From: Paramecium tetraurelia
Taxonomy: Eukaryota > Ciliophora > Oligohymenophorea > Peniculida > Parameciidae
Length of the DNA: 64,000 nucleotides
Reading direction: 5' to 3'
Assembly: GCF_000165425.1 (NCBI RefSeq)
Contig: NW_001799144.1
Span: 4,386-68,385, forward strand
Under the pieces are notes generated by a model. It was not told the DNA's origin. It did not search any database and was given only the letters and a program-made list of their open reading frames with translations. The position numbers and the translations under genes were made by a program. This document shows, piece after piece, positions 54,263 through 64,000 of the stretch (position 1 is its first letter; every line of letters begins with the position of its first letter).

Positions 54263-54970
54263 ATGGATGTTCCATCAAAATGGAATATCGTTGAATAACA
54301 CTTGTAATTACAAAAATTGTAGCTATATAATACAATCATAGATGCCATTTTCTAGAAGAACAATTACATTTGTATTTAAGTAATAGAGTTAAAAAGCTAC
54401 AAAAAAGAGTGAAACTACTATAATTTATTAGTCATCCTAAAAGGTGGAAATTGAAAAGTTAAATTACTAGTGTGTGAGTAATATTTTGAGAGAATATAAG
54501 TCTAAGATTTGCATAAGAATTTTGGATATTACATTTTAGTGATGGAACACATGTGCTTAGATAATATTCTAATATGTGAAAAAATAGTGATTATTCGATT
54601 CTGTGAACAATTTTAAGCAATAATATTATTTACTAAAGGATAAAATGTAATAAATAATAAATTAAATTTAACATTATTACATAGAATAAAGGAGTATTCG
54701 CTTAAAAGAACATCAAAAATTGAAATAAATGAAGATGTATTGTAGAAGAACTTTTAAAATCGATTGCTTTTTAGTTAATTAGTGTGTTATAAATAATTAA
54801 TGAAAATCCATATATTTATTTTATTAAAAATATCTTTTTTGATGATCCAAAAGTTCAAAACTAAAGTATAGGGGACTTAGAATAAAAATTAATAAATCAT
54901 CCATAGAGGATTGATTGGCTTAATATTTAATGAATGTATCTTGAAAAGACTGGTGTGTTTGTGGAGGTGA
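54263..54970 (+). CDS. Uncertain gene, 219-aa hypothetical protein
   Basis: Two introns (25 nt GTATTT...AAG and 23 nt GTAATA...AAG) give 660 nt, divisible by three. It starts MDVPSKWNIVEQHLQLQKLQ and includes LHKNFGYYILVMEHMCLDNI, which is faintly kinase-like, but no kinase motif follows. Later composition is close to intergenic DNA, so this may be a decayed gene fragment or a wrong model. Confidence 0.4.
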
Positions 54971-55163
54971 TTGGATGAACGAGAGTCGTAAATAAATAGG
55001 ATATTAAATATTGTAGAATATATATATATAACTCTCATGATTATTAACACATTAATAAAATTAAATGTAGTAAATTGATACACAGTTATTGGATGATTTT
55101 CATCAAAAATTCTTAAACTTCTACTCAAAGGTCAAAGGTGTGATGAGTGTCAGATTAAATTAA

Positions 55164-56578
55164 ATGAAAGAAAAGTTTAATCTAAAAATTGATACATTTC
55201 CCGAGGACCAAGAAGTGTTTAACATCCAACAAACCAATAAACTTAATCTACAAACTTAACCAAACAAACCCAAAAAAAATTGGACTGATGATGATAAAAA
55301 GGTTCTGATTTGGTTAGTTGGAAAGTGGGTTACAATAAATAAAAGAGATTTAAAATAACTGGTATAAAATTATTTTTCTATAGCAGAACGATATTGATTG
55401 GAGTTCCATTGCCAGTATGATGCCTCGCCGAGATGCATTCAAATGTAAGTAGAAATGGTTATAAATGCTTAAACTCCCTTTGCAATAAGCTCCATGGACA
55501 TTTGCTGAGGATAATTTGCTACAAAAGATAATTTATGAATTCCAAACTCAAAACAAGGGTAATAAATGGAGTCAAATTGCCACAGCTCTCAACAAAGCCA
55601 ATGATCAGTAAGTCCATAGAAATGGTAAACAATGCAGAGAAAGATGGAATAATCATCTTAACCCCAATATCAATAGGTACAGTATTTAAATTTTAATCTA
55701 AAGAAACCCATGGTAATTAAGCGAAGATTTGGATCTGATGTGTTTGGCTAAAGAATTAGGGAAAAAATGGGCGTTGATTTCAAAAAAACTAAAAGTTGCA
55801 AGAAGCGAAAACAACGTCAAAAATCGATTTAATTGTCTACTAAGAAAAGAGAAGAGCAATAAATCTGGGTAGAATTTTGTGAACTATTAAAAGGAAAAAA
55901 GATTAAGAGGAAAGTCAATCTGAAGAAAACTCTATTTCAAACTAAGCCTCAACTGAAGAATTAAGTCACGAAGAAATTAAGCTCATTAACTTCATCATCA
56001 AGAAAATCGAATGGCGAATTCAATAAAGTGAAAACATCAAACAAAAGGAACCAAATGATGCTGTCAAAGAAGAACATTAAGAAGTAGTCAAGAAGGTTAG
56101 AATTGATGGGCAAGGAACATTTTACAAGGAATTTAAGTAAAAGATTTCAAATTTTAAGAATATTGAAAAACTATAATTGCAAGTTAAAGAGTCATAACTT
56201 AACGATGATGAAGTAGCTACTCTCATGCCATGTCTCATCAATAAAGAAAACAATCAAATCTATTTTGCCTCCCCTGAACAACTCTATGCGTATCTGAACA
56301 AAACCTCAGATAATGGTTAAGTGGGAATGCAACAAGAGAATTATTTGTCTAATCCTAATAGTTTAGGTTCAATTATGTATGATCCTAAGTTATTCCGATC
56401 TATTGTAATGCTTCAGTCCAATGAGTTCCATCAAGGATAGAGTGGAATCTACAATCAGAGATCGTTTTACAATCAGAATCATATGGCAAACCTCTAAAGT
56501 CTAAATAGCTATCCTTATTCAGTTGCCATGTCACCTTATCCTTCACAAGCTAATTTAACAAATTAATTATAAAAATGA
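55164..56578 (+). CDS. Three-repeat MYB DNA-binding protein
   Basis: A 446-aa protein with introns of 22, 27 and 25 nt; 1341 nt divide by three. Three MYB/SANT repeats occupy residues about 38-200: KNWTDDDKKVLIWLVGKW, then APWTFAEDNLLQKIIYEF with GKQCRERWNNHLNP, then NPWQLSEDLDLMCLAKELG with ENNVKNRFNCLL. GKQCRERW is the classic R2 recognition helix. This is the R1R2R3 layout of c-Myb-type regulators, so it should bind DNA in the nucleus. The C-terminal 240 residues are Gln/Asn/Ser-rich, likely a disordered regulatory region. Confidence 0.9.
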
Positions 56579-56596
56579 TAATATTAAAATTATAAA

Positions 56597-57650
56597 ATGC
56601 ATTAAAATTAAATTGAAATTTTCATAGATTAAAGAATTGCTAACGAAGTTGAAATGCTGAAACGTAAAAAGGATAATTAAAATAAACCAAAACCAAAAGA
56701 TGATAAAAATGATGATGATGATGATTACTACGGACATATATAATATACTGATATAGAACACATAAAGGAATTTAAATAGGTGAGAGTGGGTTTCGAAGGG
56801 AAATAACTCTCACTTTGGAGTAGTGCGATATACTATTTCGTTATTAAATACTTCAATTATCCTTTAGAACCTGTGAGAATTGAATTCCCCAGGGAATTCA
56901 GACATCAATATATCATACCAAATACAGGAGTCTATTGTCATCCAGAATGGAGCTAAAAGTATTATGCTATTCAATATTAGATATTGGTAAAGGTCCGTGA
57001 CTTTAGAGCACATTATAAATAGAGTTATTTAGACTTTTCATGAAATTCCAACATATTCAGATTACCCAGCCGACTTAAGCTTTATATAATTAAGTTTAGA
57101 TAAAGCAGAATACTAAAATGTTATCAATGCTAATAAGGATTGTTCTACACACTATAATAATAAGATCCAAGAAGAAAGATAATATTTCGAGAGGAAAAGA
57201 TAGCTAGAACATCAGAATGCAAGTAATAAGAAAAAAAATGAAGACTAACAATAACAAGATTAGAAAAAGTAGGAATAGGAACAAAATAATTAAGCTATTA
57301 AGAGATAGGAAGAAGATTATCATAATGGTTTAAAATTGAATTAATAATAGAATTAAGATTACAATTAATAATTAAAATTAAATGATTAAATCCATGAATT
57401 GCAAAATAACAAGATAAATTATAATCAATCAGTGCCGTAATAAATTCATTAATAATAACTAAATTAACAATAAATTTCTAGTAGCAATCCAAATTAACAG
57501 CAGCATAATTTTAATCATTAGGCTCAAAATAATCAATAAATTCCTTAATTTTAATAACAACAAATTTAATAGGAGTAAAATTAGGCTAACTAAAATAATT
57601 AAAAAGCATCTAACAATCCAAAAATAAAAATCATAGGGAATGTTAAATGA
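56597..57650 (+). CDS. Ubiquitin-conjugating-enzyme-like protein without catalytic Cys, Gln/Asn-rich tail
   Basis: A 343-aa protein with one 22-nt intron; 1032 nt divide by three. Residues about 10-175 follow the E2 fold: RIANEVEMLKRKK, a Lys/Asp-rich insert, VIKYFNYPLEPVRIEFP, GVYCHPEW where E2s have HPN, and TLEHIINRVIQTF for the C-terminal helices. Between HPEW and that helix there are only about ten residues (SQKYWQRSVT) and no Cys, so the usual active-site Cys is absent. It is therefore more like a UEV variant than an active E2. The tail (residues about 210-335) is mostly Gln and Asn. Confidence 0.7.
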
Positions 57651-58013
57651 TTTATTATTGTATTGTTAGGATCATGTTTTACTCAAATTATTATTTCATT
57701 TTTCATTTAAAATAAATATCTTTTAATAGATTTATATCAACCAACATTTATTTTTATTCACAAACTTACAGTTTATACATACAATTAGATTTTTCAATCA
57801 TAGTTTAATATTAAAGATTTTGTGATTTTATATGATGTGTTTTTATTTTCTATTTTGAATGAACTAATAATTGAAGAAAAGATGATAAAAATAAATCAAA
57901 ATCATTTGAGAAGAGACGGAGGAGGATAGGCATTTATGTTCAAGCTGATATTTAATAATTAATTTATATTTGGTTTTTTTGGTTATTTGTTTTAATGGTT
58001 TGTTTATTAGTTG
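57651..58013. other. Intergenic region between convergent genes, 360 bp
   Basis: AT-rich. A short plus-strand frame from about 57880 (MIKINQNHLRRDGGG...) quickly becomes non-coding in character. No RNA gene or repeat was recognised. Confidence 0.45.
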
Positions 58014-59762
58014 TCAAAAATTGACTTCTATTTATTTATCTACAGTTAATTGATTCAAAATACCATTTTAAGATTAAGGATTAATTTAGAATTGTAATCC
58101 TTATGAACTATCCCCCTACTATAAAAATGAATGTTAATATTTACATTAAGTTATCCTTATTTAGATATCTTAGTATTGGCAATCTTTTCCATACATGGAC
58201 TTTCAACTATTGATTTGATGGTATTTGACTCATTTTGAAAATCAAAAAAATTTTGATACGATCTTGGAGACATAAATCCAGAATTTTAAAATAGTTAATT
58301 GGATATTTTGTTGCCTGCCTAAAAACTTTGAGTTTTTTTTAAGTATTCTTATTTTTATTAGGCATGGAACTATTTCAAGATTTGTAATTCCTTTTCTTGT
58401 CTTTATTCTAGGTCTAAGAAGGTGTCATCCTTCTTTTTGTCCTATAAAATAATATAAAGATGAAATTACAATATAGGCCTTATAACACTACATAAAGACT
58501 TGATCCGTTTCTTCGTCTGTTTATATGATAATGTTTTTCTTTTTCATTTGAATTTACTAAGGCTGTTTTTAGTTGCTGATTTCTGAGTTTGTTTCGAATT
58601 TGCTACTTCCTGCGGTCAACAAAATTTTGTTCGATAGATTGCATTTTAGAAGAGATGAATCTGAACAATAAAACAATTGTACTTTTGCTATCATCTCTCA
58701 ATTGAATTAAGTATTGTTCATTAATAGCCACTGGCAAATTGTCATTCTCCTAGGTCTATCCATTAAAATGAGTGAGTAGCAATTCAGAAACAGAGGGTCT
58801 TTACTCAGGGGGTTTCAAACATCTGATTAGATTATGTGATATATTACTCTAAGATAATTGACTTGATTTTATCATTAAGAATTGCATCAATTGATTGTGG
58901 TTTCTACTATTCCATTACCTTTTTGATCACTTAGCCGATACCTCCCTTACATTCACAGAATGGTTTGGCTCCAGTCACCATTTCTAAGAGACACATCCCA
59001 AAGGCATAGATATCTACTTTAGTATCATAGTGTTCTTAATAGATTTCAGGGGCCATAAATTCTGGAGTTCCCAAAACAGAACTAGTGAAAGATGATTGTA
59101 ATCTAATAATTGTTGCTATCCTTACTAGATGGAGAGTCCCAAATCTCCAATTTTTAATTCGTTATTATTTGTATCTATTAATATATTTTCACATTTTAAA
59201 TCTCTATGAATGATGTTTTATTTGTGCATAAACTCAAGACCTAAGAGAATCTATCTGCACCAATTTTTGATGACTTTTAGTTTCGGTCTCAAGATTCTTC
59301 GCAAATAACTAGTGAATGTGATTTATATTATTACTTCTTCAAAGAACCACCATTAATGATTTCAGTTATGAAAATTATTTCTTTCTTCTTTTTATTATGC
59401 CAAGAATGAATAAAATTAATAATGTTGTTATGTTTTAAACTACTTAAGATTGAAATCTCCTATCTTGCTCTTCTTCTTTCATCTACAATAATTCAATGAA
59501 ATCTGAATACTTTCTGGAACAGTATGCAATTAGAAAACATTCCAGGCCACTTCACAACCGCTTTGATTATCATATCCTCTGAACACACTTTTATAAGCCC
59601 CTTTGCCAATTTCTTCATTATACTGAGTTATAAATTGATAAATACTTTACAAAATCGACCTGTTGGATCCTACTCTATTATCTATGAAATTTATTCATCA
59701 TCATCACTAAAAAAGCCGTTCTATTCATCTTGACTGATAGAGATGAGTTAGTTAATTTCCAT
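58014..59762 (-). CDS. WNK: WNK-family protein kinase
   Basis: Starts [16 protein letters not shown], with a 23-nt intron just before the kinase domain. The Gly loop is [15 protein letters not shown] and the strand that normally holds the ATP Lys reads CEVAWN: the Lys is missing there and one sits in the Gly loop instead (GAYKSV), the hallmark of WNK kinases. [11 protein letters not shown] and IGDLGLS are also WNK-like. WNKs sense chloride and osmotic state in animals. C-terminal residues are polar, ending with [17 protein letters not shown]. The 3' part needs several introns and the exact exons there are not proved. Confidence 0.85.
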
Positions 59763-59989
59763 ATAACAAATTTTTGCTTAAATTTAATATTACATTTAAC
59801 TAAACCAAAGTTTTTTGTATAATTTACATAACCAATTAAATCGAGCATGCTTAATAATTTGGTTATGTTATTCTTCAATTCCAAATTACTGAACAGACAT
59901 TACTCATTTCTCAATCGATTAGATTACTGTAATTTAATTCATGATTATTTTGACAAAAACTTCAATTTATATATTACAAATTTAAATAT
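59763..59989. other. Divergent intergenic region, 227 bp
   Basis: Lies between the WNK start (59762) and the membrane-protein start (59990). It holds both promoters. A minus-strand frame passes through it but has no coding character. Confidence 0.5.
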
Positions 59990-60984
59990 ATGGCAAACCT
60001 AATTCATTGCAATAATGGATATGTTTGCTTTGAAGGGCTCGCAGAATTCCTATTAAGCTTAATCTACTTCTCCTATTTGGTCACGAGATATAGAATAATT
60101 AGTCATGATAAAAGTGGAGTCCTGGTTCAAATAGATAGATATTTATGTTTTGCAGCTTTGATCTAAATATTTTTGCAGACCCTATATTTTTTATACTTTG
60201 GTAAGTTGCCTTAATCTATTAGTTGTGCAGATAATGATTTTGTATTGTCAACTATCAAATGCATGGGCATTGCAATGCAAATTATGATTTGCAATATTTT
60301 GGGATCTATTGTGGCTGATGAAGAGTAGGCACCAAAAGTATGGTAATTGGCTAGAGCATTACTTATAGGCGCTTTTATTTTGTGGTTTTGGGCAGGCATT
60401 ATTCATAAAAGTGCAATAGAGTAGATTATTATATAATTTAGTTATAATTGTGTTTAAGTTGATTACCTAATAGTTTCAAGTTTTGGACTGATTTTGGCAG
60501 GTGGTTCATTTTACATGGGCAATTTGGCATTAGAAGGTCATGTTGATTATAAAAATAAATTGGTTTGTTATTCTTTTTAATTTGATTTAAGGATATTGCA
60601 AGATCTGGAAACATTTAAGTTTAATAACATGCCCAAAAATATGAATAAGTCTTAATTAGAATTAAATAAATCACATTAATGCATTGTATTTAATATTATT
60701 ATTAGATTGTGGATTGCTACAATTTGGAGTGTAATTTATGTTCGACATATTTACCTATTTCAAATGTGAAAATTCAAGGGAATGCACTAGTTATTACAAT
60801 GCTACATCGACTCTTTCGGTTTTATTTATTTTTTAATTTTATTCAGGTGTTTTTCTTGACTCTTTTCAAATTGATTGAATTCACTACTCTTCCTGCTTCC
60901 ATTTTCTGGATATTTTATGAAATGAATAAAGCTAAATTCCAAGAAGAAGATAGAAATACATTTGAGATGAATATCACTTAATGA
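59990..60984 (+). CDS. Orphan polytopic membrane protein (about 7 TM)
   Basis: A 305-aa model with introns of 29 nt (GTTTGT...AAG), 20 nt (GTATTT...TAG) and 28 nt (GTTTTA...CAG); 918 nt divide by three. Hydrophobic segments include FLLSLIYFSYLV, YLCFAALIQIFLQTLYFLYF, CMGIAMQIMICNILGSIV, ALLIGAFILWFWAGIIH, YLIVSSFGLILAGGSFYMG, GLLQFGVQFMFDIF and VFFLTLFKLIEF. A Cys-bearing loop (YFKCENSRECTSYYNATS) lies before the last helix and contains one N-glycosylation sequon (NAT). Receptor-like topology is possible; the family is unknown. Confidence 0.7.
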
Positions 60985-61028
60985 TAATAATTAATTCTGT
61001 ATATTTTATTAATAATTTATATTGTTAC

Positions 61029-61769
61029 TCACTTTGTATCTGGATTTTACTACGCAGACATTGACATTGATATTGTTGATGGATTCTTATTTGGTAAAAA
61101 ATTTTCAAATTCGTGGAGAATAATCTTTCTAGATTTTCTTTCTAGTCTTTTGTAATAATGAAAAATTAAAAATTTCTACCTATCCGTTATTGACCTGTTT
61201 TCTTCCGTATATTATTTGAATTTCTCATATGTGATTTCTAAATCCTCCTTTTTCTTCTCATATACAGTTTCCATCAAGTTATCTAGATTATTATTATAAA
61301 GTATTTATATCTATTAATCTGCTTTGGTATACCTTTATTAAAGTACTCTGCAGCAATAATTACATTTTATTGTTTTTCTGGCCTCTTTTAATTCTGTATC
61401 TATATCAGGTTTTTTAACAAGTTTAGGTTTTTTAACTAGTTTAGCCTTTTTAATTTCTAATTGTGACACTGAGTACCTAACATGAGATTTTTCTAAAAAT
61501 TTTTCAAAAAACTATTCCATATTTAAAAAATGTTATGGGCAAATTACAATATATGACCTTTTTGAAGGTTATTCTGATATAACTTTGGCAGCCACTAACC
61601 TTACTTCATTGTAATTTTATTATTATTCTTATTAAATTCCTTATACGCTATCCTGTTGTTCAATAAAACAGATTTCACATTCAAAAGCATACTTTGCTAG
61701 CAATTATAGAGTTCCCTAAGGTCTTGTATCTCCAGTTTCTGCTTAGAAATAGTATTAAGATGAACTCAT
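61029..61769 (-). CDS. Orphan protein with paired Cys, 246 aa
   Basis: An intronless frame (741 nt) beginning MSSSQYYFQAETGDTRPQ. Residues about 33-82 contain CEIC and a later CPQHF, and CNYCC appears near 134, so metal binding is possible. The middle (KKAKLVKKPKLVKKPDID) is a basic low-complexity stretch; the C-terminal half is charged helix. An in-frame Met at 61520 was rejected as the start because coding sequence continues upstream. Function unknown. Confidence 0.65.
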
Positions 61770-61889
61770 TAAAAATAATTGAAAAAAATGATTTATTTAA
61801 TTCACTTATATACAAAAATATCTCTATAATAGAATAGAATTATAAAATATATAAAACAAGAGAGGTACATATTTTCTTCAATCATGTAG

Positions 61890-63618
61890 TCATTCTTTTA
61901 GTAACATTTCAGCTATGGATTTAATGCACTCTTTTTGCTAAATGACACTTTCTAATTTATTCTCTTATTTTGAAAGCGATTAAAAAAAATCTTATTGTTT
62001 TTTCATAGTATCCCCTTTCTAATTTTCAAAACTAAATAAACTACGAAATTCATAATTTATTTTCGTTATATTTTTGTTCTTCATTTTTATTCTTTGATTT
62101 CTCGCCTCAATTCTAGATTAAATTGGAAACTTGATTGTATCATATTAATTAGTAATTTATTCAAATTCATTTAAACTCAAACTTATTAATTAAGAGTTTT
62201 TAGACATAAGAGCAGATGAGAAATAGGAACTCCTACCTTCCGATTGAATATCAGATGATACTTATTCACCAATTTGTGGTTAATTTAACTATTGCATGAC
62301 CATTTAATGATCAACTAAAAGTCCACTGTAATTAGTGGTCGAATTACTTTTTAGAAGTTCACTATTTTTTTTTTCATTACTAACTCTCTTTGCTATTGCA
62401 CTAATCGTAGGTTCTTATTGAGATTTCAAAAATTAATCAAAAGTGAGTAGATTTTATAACGACTATTCAAAATCAAGACCCAACTCATTTGCATCTAAAA
62501 ATATGGGCTGAATTTGATATTCCTTAAAATAGGTATTATTAAGTTATTATTATTCCTCCTAAGTGAGTTTGAGTATTTATTGACAAAAGAGATCCTCTAC
62601 GAAATCAAATAAAATAGTATCAACATAATTCTCCACTATCCATTCTGGAAATATGGTAAGTACATACTAATTATCAAGAAACCAAAATTGAAAAAAGTCA
62701 TGATAATCTCCTTTAAATTTTTCCTCGTACAATTATTTGCTCTATTCCTATAGTTATTGAATTATATTTGGTATAACAAATTCATCACTGCCTGCAAATT
62801 ACAAATTATAAACATCCGTACTCATTTCCATAAGGACTGTAGCAATTCTACTTAAGGGGAGATCTGATTTTCTCTCCTTTCTACCTAATAGTATTTAATT
62901 TATAGCAAATTATTTATCTATGCTTACTTATCCACCCCAAATTTTTGCTCCAAACATTTCTACTTTTAAACTTGGTCTTAAGTTGGTGTGAAAATGCTCA
63001 TCAAAAGCTTGATTAATTTTTTAAAACGAATATTTCTTCGATAAATTTGATAACTTTTATGAGAAATGCTCCCATATTGTAACATAAATGATCCATTGTA
63101 GTTTTTAGTCCTTCTCGCATTGCAATAATAAAGTATTTGTGATTGTACAATAATTTTTAATACCCTTTATTAATGAGATCCAACCAGGTTCTTGCAGTTT
63201 GCTGCATTTAAATGTATCTAACTATTTGATATCAAACATTCTTAATGATTTGATATCATTGATTTTTAATTAGACTTAATGTTAATCAGCTGCGTCCTCT
63301 TCTAGTTAACTTCTTATCGTTGGAGGTTCAAGCAGCTTTTTCTAAAAAGTAGACAACATATTTAAGTGTTCATAGTCTTCTGGAATGTATTTTTCAAAAT
63401 CCAAATGATCCTAACCAAAATATTTGAACTAATTCTCTCTAAAATGTTAATAAAATTTACATTTCTTTCGAAATTTTTGGCATTTTAAGTATAACTTATT
63501 TTAACTATCCTTACACCTCAATACTTAACTATACTTCAACATTGGGAATCAAATTCTATAAATAATCTAATCCTGTTAAACAATTCTTAATTCGGGTTTT
63601 TCCTTGTCCTGAGCCCAT
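61890..63618 (-). CDS. Orphan protein, 568 aa, with MGSG start
   Basis: One 22-nt intron (GTAAAT...TAG); 1707 nt divide by three. Starts MGSGQGKTRIKN, which could be myristoylated. Residues about 130-190 read like a PH-type fold (LQEPGWISLIKG, NTLLLQCEKDQKLQWIIYVT). Then come long helical regions (NQILLGRKERKSDLPLSRIA, YHDFFQFWFLDNQYVLTIFP) and a Ser/Gln-rich end with a coiled-coil tail. The PH suggestion is weak. No other family is recognised. Confidence 0.65.
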
Positions 63619-64000
63619 ATATAAATATTAATATATTGATTTTTCTAGTAATCAATCTAATAACTCAAAAATTATAGACTGTTCTATATTTATATAATCT
63701 AATATTTTGTATAAGAAAATTCGTAAGAATTAGATTTAGTTTTCGTTAATTTAGCTTTAGACTAATTTTGAAACATCATTTTCTAATTACATTTAATAAT
63801 CTTCACTTTTTATAATATAAATTTGATAAATTTAGAATTTCTCTTCACAATCCCCATTATTGCAAGGCTGATATAATTTATAACGAAAAATGAAATAAAG
63901 ACACAATATCAATTAATAGAATTATTGTGAAGAGCTTTTACACCACTTTCCCCCCTTAATTAATTAACTTATCAAATGATAGTTCATAAGTATTTTCTTA
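63619..64000. other. AT-rich terminal region with an 11-bp inverted repeat
   Basis: No coding frame with good character. An 11-bp inverted repeat (CTCTTCACAAT at 63841-63851 and its complement at 63924-63934) brackets about 72 bp. It could be the stem of a small RNA or a chance pair. Confidence 0.4.

Noticed and set aside
59678-59884. Minus-strand frame spanning the WNK start
   Set aside because: It is out of frame with the kinase and no splice joins it sensibly.
60709-60981. Separate 90-codon membrane protein
   Set aside because: Its end is the last exon of the membrane protein at 59990-60984; its start is the wrong frame of the preceding exon.

Overview
The window is a piece of ciliate somatic (macronuclear) genome, most likely from Paramecium. 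Three features of the sequence support this. First, long conserved reading frames run through many in-frame TAA and TAG codons, which are read as Gln, and only TGA ends genes. Second, introns are tiny (mostly 20-30 nt), usually GTA...TAG, and recur in most genes. Third, the DNA is very AT-rich and packed, with 7-400 bp between genes. All gene models below were built by hand by reading TAA/TAG as Gln and removing such mini-introns. Most spans minus introns divide exactly by three, which is a good check on the models. No tRNA, rRNA, CRISPR, insertion sequence or telomere repeat was recognised.

Layout. 1-10.5 kb: a coiled-coil protein (cut by the left edge), a PH-like/CAMK-type kinase, an organellar family-A DNA polymerase (POP type) with a 3'-5' exonuclease domain, an Aurora-like kinase with a long coiled-coil tail, GPN1 GTPase, protein-isoaspartate methyltransferase and a CDK-like kinase. 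10.5-23 kb: one very large gene for the lipid-transfer protein VPS13. 23-31 kb: a RING protein with a C-terminal membrane anchor, a B-box/LOTUS (OST-HTH) protein, a Bem46/ABHD13-type hydrolase, an orphan polytopic membrane protein and proteasome ATPase Rpt2. 31-38 kb: an orphan, centrin, a GSK3-like kinase, a small orphan, a small ankyrin protein and a 953-aa orphan. 38-46.6 kb: a low-complexity protein, a soluble-type adenylyl cyclase with a PH domain, DNA polymerase epsilon subunit 2 and a deoxynucleoside kinase. 46.6-52.5 kb: an F-box protein, an RsmI-type rRNA methyltransferase, a small MGC-start protein and a JMJD6 homologue. 52.6-64 kb: a coiled-coil protein, an uncertain gene, a three-repeat MYB protein, a ubiquitin-E2-like protein lacking the catalytic Cys, a WNK kinase, a second orphan polytopic membrane protein, a Cys-pair protein and a 568-aa orphan.

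The genes do not form operons; this is a normal eukaryotic mixture of housekeeping (replication, proteasome, ubiquitin, organelle maintenance) and signalling genes (five protein kinases, one adenylyl cyclase). The most unusual items are the B-box/LOTUS protein, the cyclase-PH fusion, the Aurora-like kinase with a coiled-coil tail, the dead-E2 protein with a Gln/Asn-rich tail, divergent start codons only 7 and 13 bp apart, and two genes (centrin and deoxynucleoside kinase) whose frame is broken by one base at or near a homopolymer run.
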